Position numbers and translations under genes: made by a program. A stretch of 64,000 bases of DNA, from NCBI RefSeq assembly GCF_009746715.1, contig NZ_VRKW01000003.1, positions 558,001 through 622,000 on the forward strand, given 5' to 3'. The notes below the pieces were generated by a model that was not told where the DNA came from, ran no database searches, and saw nothing but the letters and a program-made list of their open reading frames with translations. Below are positions 47,457 to 55,799 of the stretch, one piece after another; positions within the stretch are counted from its first letter, which is position 1; every line of letters begins with the position of its first letter. The DNA is from Ketobacter sp. MCCC 1A13808 (GTDB taxonomy: Bacteria; Pseudomonadota; Gammaproteobacteria; Pseudomonadales; Ketobacteraceae).

Positions 47457-50414
47457 CTAAAGGTGTCGGCTGAGTTTTCTTCTGAGAACAGCAAAGTCGA
47501 TGGGCTTAGCTATGTGATCATTCATTCCGGCGGCGAACGCTTTCTCCTGGTGTTCCGGTAATACGTGGGCAGAAAGCGCAATTATGGGAATGGGTGACAG
47601 CTTCTGTTTCGATTCGTATTCCCTGATGGCGCTGGTCGCCGCAAAACCGTCCATCACCGGCATCTCGCAATCCATCAGAATTAAATCAATCGTTGCTCCC
47701 GACTGGGTAACATAATCAACGGCAGATGCTCCGTTTTCCACGATGCGGAAATGTACCGCCAATTTTTTCAATAGACCCGATATTACCATCTGGTTGACCA
47801 CATTATCTTCGACCACCAGAATATGGCAGTGAGGGAATTCATCCGTATCCGCGTGATCTGATTTAGCGGAACCGGCATAAAGCGGATGGCGGCTGGCGTT
47901 TAACAGGGTTTGCGATAAGGTTTGCAGAAAATACTTGGGCGCAAATGGCTTTTGCAAAACCGTGTCAACGCCCAGGGTTTGAAGCGTGACGCTGTCTGGC
48001 AATAAAACCGGTGTGCTTAATATAACAAAATGGGTATTCCTGAGTGGTTCGAGTTGTTTCAGTGAGCGTATTTGATCGAGCGATGCAGGGTTGTTTGCGT
48101 CTAGGTCGAACACGACAAAATTGAAGTGTTTTCGGTCTGATTTAACAATCTCAATGGCGTTGTCCGTGTTGTGCGCGACTTCGGCCAGCATGCCCACAGA
48201 GCTGGTTTGATCGGATAAAATCTGCAACGCAATGGGGGTTTCACTGATCAGCAACACGGTTTTGTTTTTAAGGTCGTCTGCCTGGAGTTTGTGTTGTTGA
48301 AGAAAATCGTTGTCCGCTTGCTGGCAGTCGATGCTGAACCAGAAACGGCTGCCCTGGCCTGGCACGCTGATCACCCCGATTTTGCCACCCATTAGCTCAA
48401 CCAGTTTTTTGCAAATGCTCAATCCCAATCCAGTGCCGCCAAATTCACGGTTGATACTGGTGTCAGCCTGACTGAAAGCATTGAACAATTTTTGTTGATT
48501 CTTGGGCGGAATGCCCGGCCCGGTGTCGATGACATCAAATCGCAGTCTTACCCTATCTGCAGCACTTTGATTGTCACAGGACACCTGTAGAAAAACATGA
48601 CCTTTTTGCGTGAACTTAAAAGCGTTCCCCAAAAGATTAAACAGGACCTGGTTTAGCCTTGCCGGATCAGCCTGTATGCAGTCGGGGGTGCCCGAAGCAA
48701 AAGAACAAAACAGCTTGAGATGTTGGCGCTCCCGGTTGGAGGAGAAAACGGTGATGCATTCCTGGCACAATAACTGGAGATCGGTGTTGCTGGTCTTTAA
48801 TTTCAGTTTGCCTGCGACGATATTGGAGTAGTCCAATATGTCGTCAATGATGCCCAGTAATGATGCGCCGGAGTGCGTGATCGCGCTCAGAAAGTGCCGC
48901 TGATTGTCATCCAGCTCAGAATCCCGCATTAAATCCACCATGCCGAGAACCCCGTTAAGAGGTGTTCGAATTTCGTGGCTCATCATTGTCAGGAATTCGC
49001 TTTTGGCGCGGTTGTCCTCTTTGGCTTCCAACAGCGTTTTTTTTGCAGCCAGTTCGCCGCGTTCCGATCTGAACTTCAACTCCAGGAATCGATGGTGTTC
49101 TTCCCGGGCGATCTTTTCTTTTTCCAGTGCGGTTTTCTGGGCTGCAAAGGTTTGTTCTCTGATTTCTATAATGCGGTCGGCCAAGGCGATCGAGAATAAC
49201 AGCACTTCGATTGCCGAGGCCAACGGGATGGAATAAGTAATAAGCGGGTGACTTGGTAATAAACCAAATTTGCTAAGTCCGGTTATAAACACCGAGGAGA
49301 GTAAAATGGTCCATGCCAGCACAAAAAAGCGGGCGGTCCGCACACCGCGCCGTAGCATAACAAAGCCACAGCCGATAACGATCAACGTAGTGGGCATACC
49401 GAGTAGGGAAACGGCGATGGTGGCATAACGATAGGGCAGTATAAAACTCAAAATTAATACACATAGAAAGCAGCAGGCCAGCACGACCAGTAGCTTATAC
49501 ATATTCGGTGAACGGTCACGGACATTCAGCAGCGAGGTGGCGAACAGCGTTCCCATTAATCCGAACAGAGCCAGGCTTGCCGGTACAGCAAAGGTGTTCA
49601 CCCAGGGTGTATGCGGCCATAAAAACTGAAATCCGAAACCCAAGACAGAAGCTACATAGGTGGCACAGCCGAGCACTGCACCGATATAGTACAGATAGCT
49701 AATGTGACGAATGCTGGCGAATAAAAACAGGTTGTACAACAGCATGACAAGGATGATGCCGAAGTAGAGCCCTTGTATCATCAAGGGGGCTTGCTGGTGA
49801 TCGAAAAAATGTTCGCTGGACCACAGGGTTAGTGGTGCACCCAGAGCGCTGCTGGTGCTTACTTTGACGTATACGGAATTGCGCGCCCCGGCTTCCAGGT
49901 TGATCGGAAACACAAAGTGAGTGGCGTCCACCGGGCGCTGCTGGAACGGAACTTGATCTCCGGTTACGTAGTGCTGAATCACGGAGCTGTTTTGCAGTAA
50001 ATAAACTTCAACCTGGTCCAGTAGCGGGTAAGGCAGCTCAAGCAAAAGGTGGTGTTTTTGGTGGTTCTCGTTCAGGACCTCAAAACGCACCCAGAGTTGG
50101 TCTGGGCTATAGCCGAAAAAAGGCGCTTCGCTGTTCGTTGCTGTCCATTGGTGCGCTGGTAACTGAAGGATATCGCCCAGTTCCAGTTGGGCACCGGCGG
50201 CGCGAAGGTATTCCGAATGCAGGCTGGCGGAAACGCGTTCAAAGTCCGCGTTGATGTGTATGGCGTTGTCGGACGCCCGTGACCCGAACGAGAGCATGAC
50301 TGAAAGAATCAGTAGAGCGCAGGAAGCCGTAACCCTTACCTGCAGCGGCAATCGGGCCGAAAATAGGGTTTTCGTTTTCTCCGCTATGTGGTCCGTAAAA
50401 TGCGGCAAAGGCAT
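47457..50414 (-). CDS. Hybrid histidine kinase with 7TMR-DISM sensor, inside the urease cluster
   Basis: This 985-residue kinase has a periplasmic 7TMR-DISM extracellular region at about 60-190. Seven membrane helices follow (about 210-420), then a coiled linker. HisKA has FLTMMSHEIRTPLNGVLGMV and HATPase has LGNAFKFTQKG, DTGPGIP and GGTGLGLSICKKL. A first receiver-like domain lacks the normal acidic pair (VLLISETPIALQ), and a second intact receiver has ILVVEDNVVNQMV and ILMDCEMPVMDGF. The signal is unknown. It is on the opposite strand from ure genes. The sequence 50415-50539 upstream contains a long inverted repeat. Confidence 0.9.
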   Translation of the reverse strand: MPLPHFTDHIAEKTKTLFSARLPLQVRVTASCALLILSVMLSFGSRASDNAIHINADFERVSASLHSEYLRAAGAQLELGDILQLPAHQWTATNSEAPFFGYSPDQLWVRFEVLNENHQKHHLLLELPYPLLDQVEVYLLQNSSVIQHYVTGDQVPFQQRPVDATHFVFPINLEAGARNSVYVKVSTSSALGAPLTLWSSEHFFDHQQAPLMIQGLYFGIILVMLLYNLFLFASIRHISYLYYIGAVLGCATYVASVLGFGFQFLWPHTPWVNTFAVPASLALFGLMGTLFATSLLNVRDRSPNMYKLLVVLACCFLCVLILSFILPYRYATIAVSLLGMPTTLIVIGCGFVMLRRGVRTARFFVLAWTILLSSVFITGLSKFGLLPSHPLITYSIPLASAIEVLLFSIALADRIIEIREQTFAAQKTALEKEKIAREEHHRFLELKFRSERGELAAKKTLLEAKEDNRAKSEFLTMMSHEIRTPLNGVLGMVDLMRDSELDDNQRHFLSAITHSGASLLGIIDDILDYSNIVAGKLKLKTSNTDLQLLCQECITVFSSNRERQHLKLFCSFASGTPDCIQADPARLNQVLFNLLGNAFKFTQKGHVFLQVSCDNQSAADRVRLRFDVIDTGPGIPPKNQQKLFNAFSQADTSINREFGGTGLGLSICKKLVELMGGKIGVISVPGQGSRFWFSIDCQQADNDFLQQHKLQADDLKNKTVLLISETPIALQILSDQTSSVGMLAEVAHNTDNAIEIVKSDRKHFNFVVFDLDANNPASLDQIRSLKQLEPLRNTHFVILSTPVLLPDSVTLQTLGVDTVLQKPFAPKYFLQTLSQTLLNASRHPLYAGSAKSDHADTDEFPHCHILVVEDNVVNQMVISGLLKKLAVHFRIVENGASAVDYVTQSGATIDLILMDCEMPVMDGFAATSAIREYESKQKLSPIPIIALSAHVLPEHQEKAFAAGMNDHIAKPIDFAVLRRKLSRHL

Positions 50415-50474
50415 CCAAACCTATCCGAAAGATCAGTCATCCTCCATAGAATATAGACTATCAATAAGACAAAT

Positions 50475-50511
50475 AGGCTATATATAGACTCAAATAGTCT
50501 GTATATAGCCT
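50475..50511. repeat. 16-base near-perfect inverted repeat upstream of the kinase gene
   Basis: AGGCTATATATAGACT (50475-50490) and AGTCTGTATATAGCCT (50496-50511) pair with one mismatch around a five-base loop. TATAGACT occurs again a little left (about 50453-50460). The A/T-rich repeat fits an operator of the kinase promoter or a terminator of the upstream TPM genes. No T-run supports the latter strongly. Confidence 0.6.
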
Positions 50512-50539
50512 CTATTGATGAGAGTTAAAGCTCGTATGT

Positions 50540-51154
50540 TTAAATTATCACCAAGTGATTGGGTAACTCATTCTTTTCAGTGGTGTAGGGCGCGTGTTGC
50601 TTTAACAGGTCGCCGCATTGCTGGATGCATTTGATAAAACCGGCTTGGGTATCGCCGGATTTCACCTGGCGGGTGAAATCATCAATGATTTTGGCCCATA
50701 TCAGGTTGTCGACTTTCTGGCTAATCCCGCGATCGGCAATGATTTCTACATAATGCTCAGCCTCTGATACGAAAATCAGTATGCCGGTTTGATCTTTGGT
50801 GCAGTGCAGATTGTTCTCCAGGAACTGCCGTCGCGCCAGGCTGGCGGCGCGCCAACGTTTGGTGCTTTTGGGCACCAGCCGCAACGTGATAAACGGAATC
50901 CGGAATACACAGGCCAGTACCACAAAGGTAGACCATTGCGCCCAGAGCAATTCGTTGCCGTCGAGCCAGAAGGGGGTGAATCTCAACACCAACGGAATCA
51001 GTAGCGCGATTAAGGCAGCCCAGAGTGTCGGAATATACAGATAATCATCGGATTTTCTGGCCAGCACGGTCACCAGTTCGGCATCGGTCTGTTTTTCTAC
51101 CTCGGTAATAGCGTTGGAAATGGTTTCCAGTTGCTGCTGATTTAATAATGACAT
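50540..51154 (-). CDS. TPM-domain membrane protein
   Basis: This 204-residue protein contains TISNAITEVEKQTDAELVTV and GILIFVSEAEHYVEIIAD, the TPM domain layout. Two or more hydrophobic stretches occur between (IPTLWAALIALLIPLVL, STFVVLACVFRIPFITL). The start ATG 51154 overlaps the stop of the next upstream gene (TAATG). Such proteins pair with LemA and a second TPM protein. Function unknown, possibly membrane stress. Confidence 0.85.
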   Translation of the reverse strand: MSLLNQQQLETISNAITEVEKQTDAELVTVLARKSDDYLYIPTLWAALIALLIPLVLRFTPFWLDGNELLWAQWSTFVVLACVFRIPFITLRLVPKSTKRWRAASLARRQFLENNLHCTKDQTGILIFVSEAEHYVEIIADRGISQKVDNLIWAKIIDDFTRQVKSGDTQAGFIKCIQQCGDLLKQHAPYTTEKNELPNHLVII

Positions 51155-51906
51155 TACCAACCTCCCGAGGCGCCACCGCCTCCAAAACCGCCGCCGCCAC
51201 CGGAGAAACCACCTCCGCCACCGCCGCCAAAGCCACCGCCCCCCAAACCACCTCCGTAGTAGCCGCCAATGCCGCCTCCGCGACGGTAAGTGCGGCGTCC
51301 AGTGAGGCCGCCTCCTCCGCCCATCATGGAACCGAACACGATCAGCAAAAATACAATGAGAGAAACCCAGTTCGCTTTACCGGAGCGGGAGTTGGAGCGT
51401 TCGCGCATTTTATATTCCCCGCCCAGTGCCTGAATGATCGCTTCAACGCCAGCGGTAACGCCACCGTCAAAATTGCCGCGTTTGAACTCGGGCCGGATCA
51501 CACTGTAAATGATGTTGGAGCTGATGGCATCCGTGAGCTCGCCTTCCAGTCCGTAACCCACTTCAATCCGAAACTGGCGTTCCTGCCTGGCGATAAGCAG
51601 TAATACCCCATTGTCCTCCTCTTTTTGCCCCAGTTTCCAGAAACGACCTAATTGATATCCGAAAGTGGCGATATCGTAGCCTTGCAGATCGGGTACAGTG
51701 GCGACCACAATCTGGTTGGAGGTGGCGTTCATGTGGCTATCTAACAGGGTGCGGATTTGCGCTTCCGTGGCAGGGCTGATCATGTTGGCCGTATCCATAA
51801 CCTGCCCGGTCAGTTGGGGGAAAACCGGATCGGCGTGAGCCGGGTTGAGCAACAACCCGGCAAGCAGAATAAAGATCAGCAGCGGCGGAAATCGGTTTAC
51901 CCTCAT
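51154..51906 (-). CDS. TPM-domain protein with Gly-rich tail (YgcG-like)
   Basis: This 250-residue protein has a signal peptide (LLIFILLAGLLLNPAHA) and the TPM domain (TANMISPATEAQIRTLLDSH, NGVLLLIARQERQFRIEVGY). One membrane helix (SLIVFLLIVFGSMM) follows, and then a tail of almost only Gly, Ser, Phe and Arg. This layout fits YgcG-type proteins. It overlaps lemA by four bases (ATGA). It is likely periplasmic with the tail on the other side of the membrane. Confidence 0.9.
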   Translation of the reverse strand: MRVNRFPPLLIFILLAGLLLNPAHADPVFPQLTGQVMDTANMISPATEAQIRTLLDSHMNATSNQIVVATVPDLQGYDIATFGYQLGRFWKLGQKEEDNGVLLLIARQERQFRIEVGYGLEGELTDAISSNIIYSVIRPEFKRGNFDGGVTAGVEAIIQALGGEYKMRERSNSRSGKANWVSLIVFLLIVFGSMMGGGGGLTGRRTYRRGGGIGGYYGGGLGGGGFGGGGGGGFSGGGGGFGGGGASGGW

Positions 51907-52502
51907 TCAAAATTCACCGTGGGCGCGGTTTCCGCATTTTCGGTGGTGGCTTCGTAGGTATCGCGTATGGGCATATCGCTGTACAGGATGCTGTGCCAGA
52001 TGCGACCGGGAAAGGTACGGATCTCGGTATTGTATTGGCCGACACTGGCGATGAAATCCCGGCGCGCTACCGAAATGCGGTTTTCGGTGCCTTCCAGTTG
52101 CGACTGCAGCGCCAGAAAATTCTGGTTGGCTTTCAGGTCGGGGTAACGTTCTACCACCACCATTAAACGTTGCAGTGCACTACCCAATTGACGTTGAGCA
52201 GCCTCAAACTGTTGTAATTGTTCGGGGTTGTTGATGATGTCTTTATCCACTTGCATGGAACCGACTTTGGCGCGGGCTTCGGTGACCGCCTGCAAGGTTT
52301 CAGTTTCATGCTTGGCGTAACCTTTGACGGTGGAAACCAGGTTGGGAATCAAATCAGAGCGTCGCTGGTATTGATTTTCCACTTGTGCCCAAGCGGCTTT
52401 TACCTGCTCGTCGAAGGTCGGAATATTATTGATGCCGCAACCACTGAGGGTTAGAACAAGGCACATCAGGGACAGGATGCCGGTTAGCCGCAATGAACGC
52501 AT
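51903..52502 (-). CDS. lemA: LemA family protein
   Basis: This 199-residue protein has a lipoprotein-like N-terminus (LCLVLTLSGCGINNIP) and the LemA core KAAWAQVENQYQRRSDLIPN, LVSTVKGYAKHE and VVVERYPDLKANQNFLALQS. LemA is helical, exposed to the periplasm and commonly encoded before TPM genes, as here (lemA first, then two TPM genes). Function is unknown. It lies 44 bases after the SDR gene in transcription order. Confidence 0.92.
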   Translation of the reverse strand: MRSLRLTGILSLMCLVLTLSGCGINNIPTFDEQVKAAWAQVENQYQRRSDLIPNLVSTVKGYAKHETETLQAVTEARAKVGSMQVDKDIINNPEQLQQFEAAQRQLGSALQRLMVVVERYPDLKANQNFLALQSQLEGTENRISVARRDFIASVGQYNTEIRTFPGRIWHSILYSDMPIRDTYEATTENAETAPTVNFE

Positions 52503-52546
52503 GGGTGTTTCTCCTTAATTCGTTATCTGAAATCTGTATTGAACAT

Positions 52547-53227
52547 TTAGTGAGCCCAGCCACCGCATACGGGGAACACCTGACCGACAAAACAGTTAGC
52601 CGCATCACTGCAAAGATAAGCAACAAACTCCGCATCTTCCTCAGCGGAAACCAATCGCCCTAACGGTACTTCCCGTTGCAGGCGCGCAATAAAACGTTCA
52701 TCAGCCTGAACGTGCGGAGGAAAGTACGTAGCATTGTCCACAAAATTCTGGGCAATCGCATTCACCTGAATATTGTGTTTCGCCACTTCCACTCCCAATG
52801 CCTGGGTATACGCCAGTTGAGCGCCCCGGGCGGCACTGTAGGTGCTGGTGCGCTTCATTCCGCGCATTGCCGCGGCACTCCCGATGATGATGATTTTGCC
52901 GCTCTGCCGCTCAATCATCTGCGGCAGCATAGCTTTGCTCAAGCGGGGCAGAGGGTCCACCAGGCGGGCGAAGGTGGTGCTCCACTCTGACTCGGTGACG
53001 TCGGTTGCGGCGGAGGTGGGTGCCGTGATGGAAAGGTTGATGATCAGAATATCGACTTTGCCCGCGTCTTGAATGACACGCTGGACTTCTTGTTCGCTGC
53101 CCAGGGCATGATTGTCAGCAATGACCCGGGCCTGTTTCTGTCGTAGGTTATTGCAGATTGCCGGCCCCATAAATTCATCGGCGTGAGTGACCAGAATGCG
53201 TTTATTCTGAAGGTCTGTGTTGGACAT
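52547..53227 (-). CDS. SDR-fold protein with halohydrin dehalogenase signatures
   Basis: This 226-residue protein has a Rossmann fold. Instead of the Gly-rich NAD(P) motif (TGxxxGIG) it has T14-HADE-F19-M-G21, the T-x4-F-x-G signature of halohydrin dehalogenases. The catalytic set is S117-x12-Y130-x3-R134 (GSAAAM, STYSAARG) with Arg replacing the Lys of ordinary dehydrogenases. The C-terminus AYLCSDAANCFVGQVFPVCG fits HheC-like enzymes. Such enzymes open epoxides or expel halide from vicinal halohydrins without a cofactor. The reading is strong on motifs, but the substrate and true activity are unknown. It lies between lemA and ureG, on the minus strand. Confidence 0.75.
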   Translation of the reverse strand: MSNTDLQNKRILVTHADEFMGPAICNNLRQKQARVIADNHALGSEQEVQRVIQDAGKVDILIINLSITAPTSAATDVTESEWSTTFARLVDPLPRLSKAMLPQMIERQSGKIIIIGSAAAMRGMKRTSTYSAARGAQLAYTQALGVEVAKHNIQVNAIAQNFVDNATYFPPHVQADERFIARLQREVPLGRLVSAEEDAEFVAYLCSDAANCFVGQVFPVCGGWAH

Positions 53228-53413
53228 AGAAGGCGCTCCCTGTTCACTTTTCGGATCAAATGGGTGAACATCATACCGTAATTCCAGTACCTTACGAACA
53301 GGTCAAATCAACCAGTGCGCCGGTGGGGAACGGGAATTGCTACGTATTCACCGCACCATCACGCCTCTCGTATAGGCATCGTTTGCAGCCAGCACAAGCA
53401 GAGAACGTTATTT

Positions 53414-54040
53414 ATGACACAACAAAGCAACTCCAGTAAGCCGACCCTCAGGGTCGGAATAGGCGGTCCGGTGGGATCTGGTAAGACCGCCCTGACTTTG
53501 CGTCTATGTGAAGCCATGCGTAAAGACTTCAATATTGCCGTGGTAACGAATGATATTTACACCCGTGAAGACGCTGAATTCCTAACCCGCAGCGAAGCGT
53601 TAACGCCCGATCGCATTATGGGGGTCGAAACCGGAGGCTGCCCGCACACCGCAATCCGCGAAGACGCTTCTATGAACCTGGCCGCCGTAGCGGAGTTAAA
53701 TCAACGCCATCCGGATCTGGATATGGTGATCATTGAAAGCGGAGGTGACAATCTGGCAGCCACCTTCAGTCCGGAGCTTTCGGACCTGACGCTTTACGTT
53801 ATTGATGTCTCTGCAGGCGACAAGATTCCCCGTAAAGGCGGCCCCGGAATCACCAAATCCGACTTGCTGGTGATTAATAAAATTGATTTGGCTCCGTTAG
53901 TCGGGGCATCGCTGGACGTAATGGACCGGGATGCCAAAAAAATGCGGGGCGATAAGCCCTTTATCTTCGCCAATATGAAAAATGAGACCGGCTTACAGGA
54001 CATTATCGAGTTTATTTGTGAGCACGGCATGCTGAAATAA
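53414..54040 (+). CDS. ureG: Urease accessory GTPase UreG
   Basis: This 208-residue SIMIBI GTPase delivers nickel to urease. The P-loop is [17 protein letters not shown], nickel-binding Cys and His lie in [16 protein letters not shown], and [15 protein letters not shown] and [13 protein letters not shown] complete the domain. ATG 53414 gives the family N-terminus. It is detached from ureDABCEF by the minus-strand block and sits before the urt operon. Confidence 0.97.
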   Translation: MTQQSNSSKPTLRVGIGGPVGSGKTALTLRLCEAMRKDFNIAVVTNDIYTREDAEFLTRSEALTPDRIMGVETGGCPHTAIREDASMNLAAVAELNQRHPDLDMVIIESGGDNLAATFSPELSDLTLYVIDVSAGDKIPRKGGPGITKSDLLVINKIDLAPLVGASLDVMDRDAKKMRGDKPFIFANMKNETGLQDIIEFICEHGMLK

Positions 54041-54345
54041 GGCGCTAAGGGGCAAAGGATTGCCCCGAATGCCTCGATTTAGGGCGCAATCGCATAATTA
54101 ATGATCAGTTTTGTGGTCGGGTTTCCCCAGTAGATCCGGCTGAGCACTGGAAATCTGTCATATTTGCACTTATTTCGCACTCTCCTCTTCTCTGTATCGA
54201 ACCGGTTGGCGATGGAAGCCTTATATCGAACCATTTTGAAACGGTGCCCCATGAGGGTGCGTCATATTGGTGCGGCGCTGAGCCCGGATTCGGAACAGGA
54301 AGCCAAATAACCAGATTAAATGCCCGTTTGCCTGACGAAAATCCC

Positions 54346-54362
54346 ATGGCATAGAAAATGCT
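54346..54362 (+). promoter_or_regulatory. Sigma-54 (-24/-12) promoter of urtA
   Basis: TGGCA at 54347-54351 (GG 54348-54349) and TGCT at 54359-54362 (GC 54360-54361) have the exact GG-N10-GC spacing and a good match to the -24/-12 consensus. Transcription would start near 54373, and urtA starts at 54410 with GGGGGAG before it. Three GGTGC blocks about 75-100 bases upstream (54243, 54256, 54269), each 13 bases apart, could be activator sites. Control by NtrC-type nitrogen regulation fits a urea transporter. The rest of 54041-54409 shows no gene. Confidence 0.65.
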
Positions 54363-54409
54363 TTCCCCTTCCTGCGCTAAAAAATCTATAACTCACCGGG
54401 GGAGTTCCC

Positions 54410-55714
54410 ATGAAGAAAAACAAGTTCGCATGGAAAAAATCTATAAAAGGGGCGGCGGTTGCAGCATCTTTGTCATTGGTGTCGGGTTTTGCCATGGCAG
54501 CAGACACGATTAAAGTTGGGGTATTGCATTCATTGTCCGGCACGATGGCAATCAGTGAAACCACCTTGAAAGATACTGTTCTGATGTTGATCGAAGAGCA
54601 GAATAAAAAAGGCGGGTTAATGGGTAAAAAACTGGAAGCGGTTGTTGTTGATCCTGCATCTAACTGGCCACTGTTTGCAGAGAAAGCAAAGGAGCTTTTG
54701 GAAAAAGAGAAAGTTGATGTGATTTTTGGATGTTGGACTTCGGTATCACGTAAATCCGTTCTTCCGGTCATCGAAGAGTTAAACGGTATGCTGTTCTACC
54801 CGGTTCAATACGAAGGGGAAGAATCCTCAAAAAATGTTTTTTATACCGGTGCAGCGCCTAATCAGCAGGCCATTCCCGCCGTCGATTATCTGATGGATGA
54901 GGTTGAAGTCAAACGGTGGGTGTTGGCCGGAACGGATTATGTTTATCCGCGCACGACCAACAAAATACTGGAAGCCTATTTGAAGCAAAAGGGTGTGGAC
55001 GCGAAAGACATCATGATCAACTACACCCCGTTTGGTCACTCCGACTGGCAAACCATTGTCTCTGATATCAAGAAATTCGGATCGGCCGGCAAAAAAACGG
55101 CGGTTGTATCCACCATCAACGGCGATGCAAACGTTCCTTTCTATAAAGAGCTCGCTAATCAGGGCATGTCAGCTGAAGATATCCCCGTGGTTGCTTTCTC
55201 GGTGGGTGAAGAAGAACTTTCCGGCTTTGATACCAAGCCTTTAGTGGGTCACCTGGCTGCATGGAACTATTTCATGAGTGTAGACACGGAAGAAAACGAC
55301 GCCTTTATCGAGAAATGGCATGGTTTTATAAAAGATAAAAAACGGGTCACTAACGATCCGATGGAAGCGACGTACATCGGCTTCAATCTGTGGGCCAAAG
55401 CTGTAGAAAAAGCCAAAACCACCGACGTTGATAAAGTGCGCGACGCTATCTATGGATTAAAAGTGCCGAACCTGACCGGTGGCAGCGCTGAAATGCTGCC
55501 GAATCATCACATCACCAAGCCGGTATTGATTGGCGAGATTCAGGACGATGGGCAGTTCGAAGTGGTATGGGAAACTGAAAAAGAAGTGCCGGGGGATGCC
55601 TGGACCGACTTCCTGGCGGAAAGTGCCAAAATAGAAGCCGACTGGAAAGATCCGAAAATAATGTGTGGTAACTACAACACGGATACCAAGAAGTGTTCAG
55701 GCCAGAACTATTAA
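54410..55714 (+). CDS. urtA: Urea ABC transporter substrate-binding protein UrtA
   Basis: This 434-residue periplasmic binding protein has a signal peptide (AASLSLVSGFAMAA). IKVGVLHSLSGTMAISE and KVDVIFGCWTSVSRKSVLPV are typical, and WVLAGTDYVYPRTTNKI is also conserved in UrtA. The spacing ACAFG-less end CGNYNTDTKKCSG is common in the family. GGGGGAG precedes ATG 54410. It begins urtABCDE under the sigma-54 element. Confidence 0.96.
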   Translation: MKKNKFAWKKSIKGAAVAASLSLVSGFAMAADTIKVGVLHSLSGTMAISETTLKDTVLMLIEEQNKKGGLMGKKLEAVVVDPASNWPLFAEKAKELLEKEKVDVIFGCWTSVSRKSVLPVIEELNGMLFYPVQYEGEESSKNVFYTGAAPNQQAIPAVDYLMDEVEVKRWVLAGTDYVYPRTTNKILEAYLKQKGVDAKDIMINYTPFGHSDWQTIVSDIKKFGSAGKKTAVVSTINGDANVPFYKELANQGMSAEDIPVVAFSVGEEELSGFDTKPLVGHLAAWNYFMSVDTEENDAFIEKWHGFIKDKKRVTNDPMEATYIGFNLWAKAVEKAKTTDVDKVRDAIYGLKVPNLTGGSAEMLPNHHITKPVLIGEIQDDGQFEVVWETEKEVPGDAWTDFLAESAKIEADWKDPKIMCGNYNTDTKKCSGQNY

Positions 55715-55736
55715 TCACTAAAGCACGTTAATCCTT

Positions 55737-55778
55737 AGCCCCCATTGCCACAGGTGCCTGCCTGTGGCAATGGGGGCT
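55737..55778 (+). promoter_or_regulatory. Perfect 18-base hairpin between urtA and urtB
   Basis: AGCCCCCATTGCCACAGG (55737-55754) and CCTGTGGCAATGGGGGCT (55761-55778) are perfect complements around a six-base loop, with no T-run after them. It could protect the urtA mRNA end or act as a partial terminator so that the binding protein is made in excess over the channel. Confidence 0.8.
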
Positions 55779-55799
55779 TCCCACAAGAAGATCACCAAT

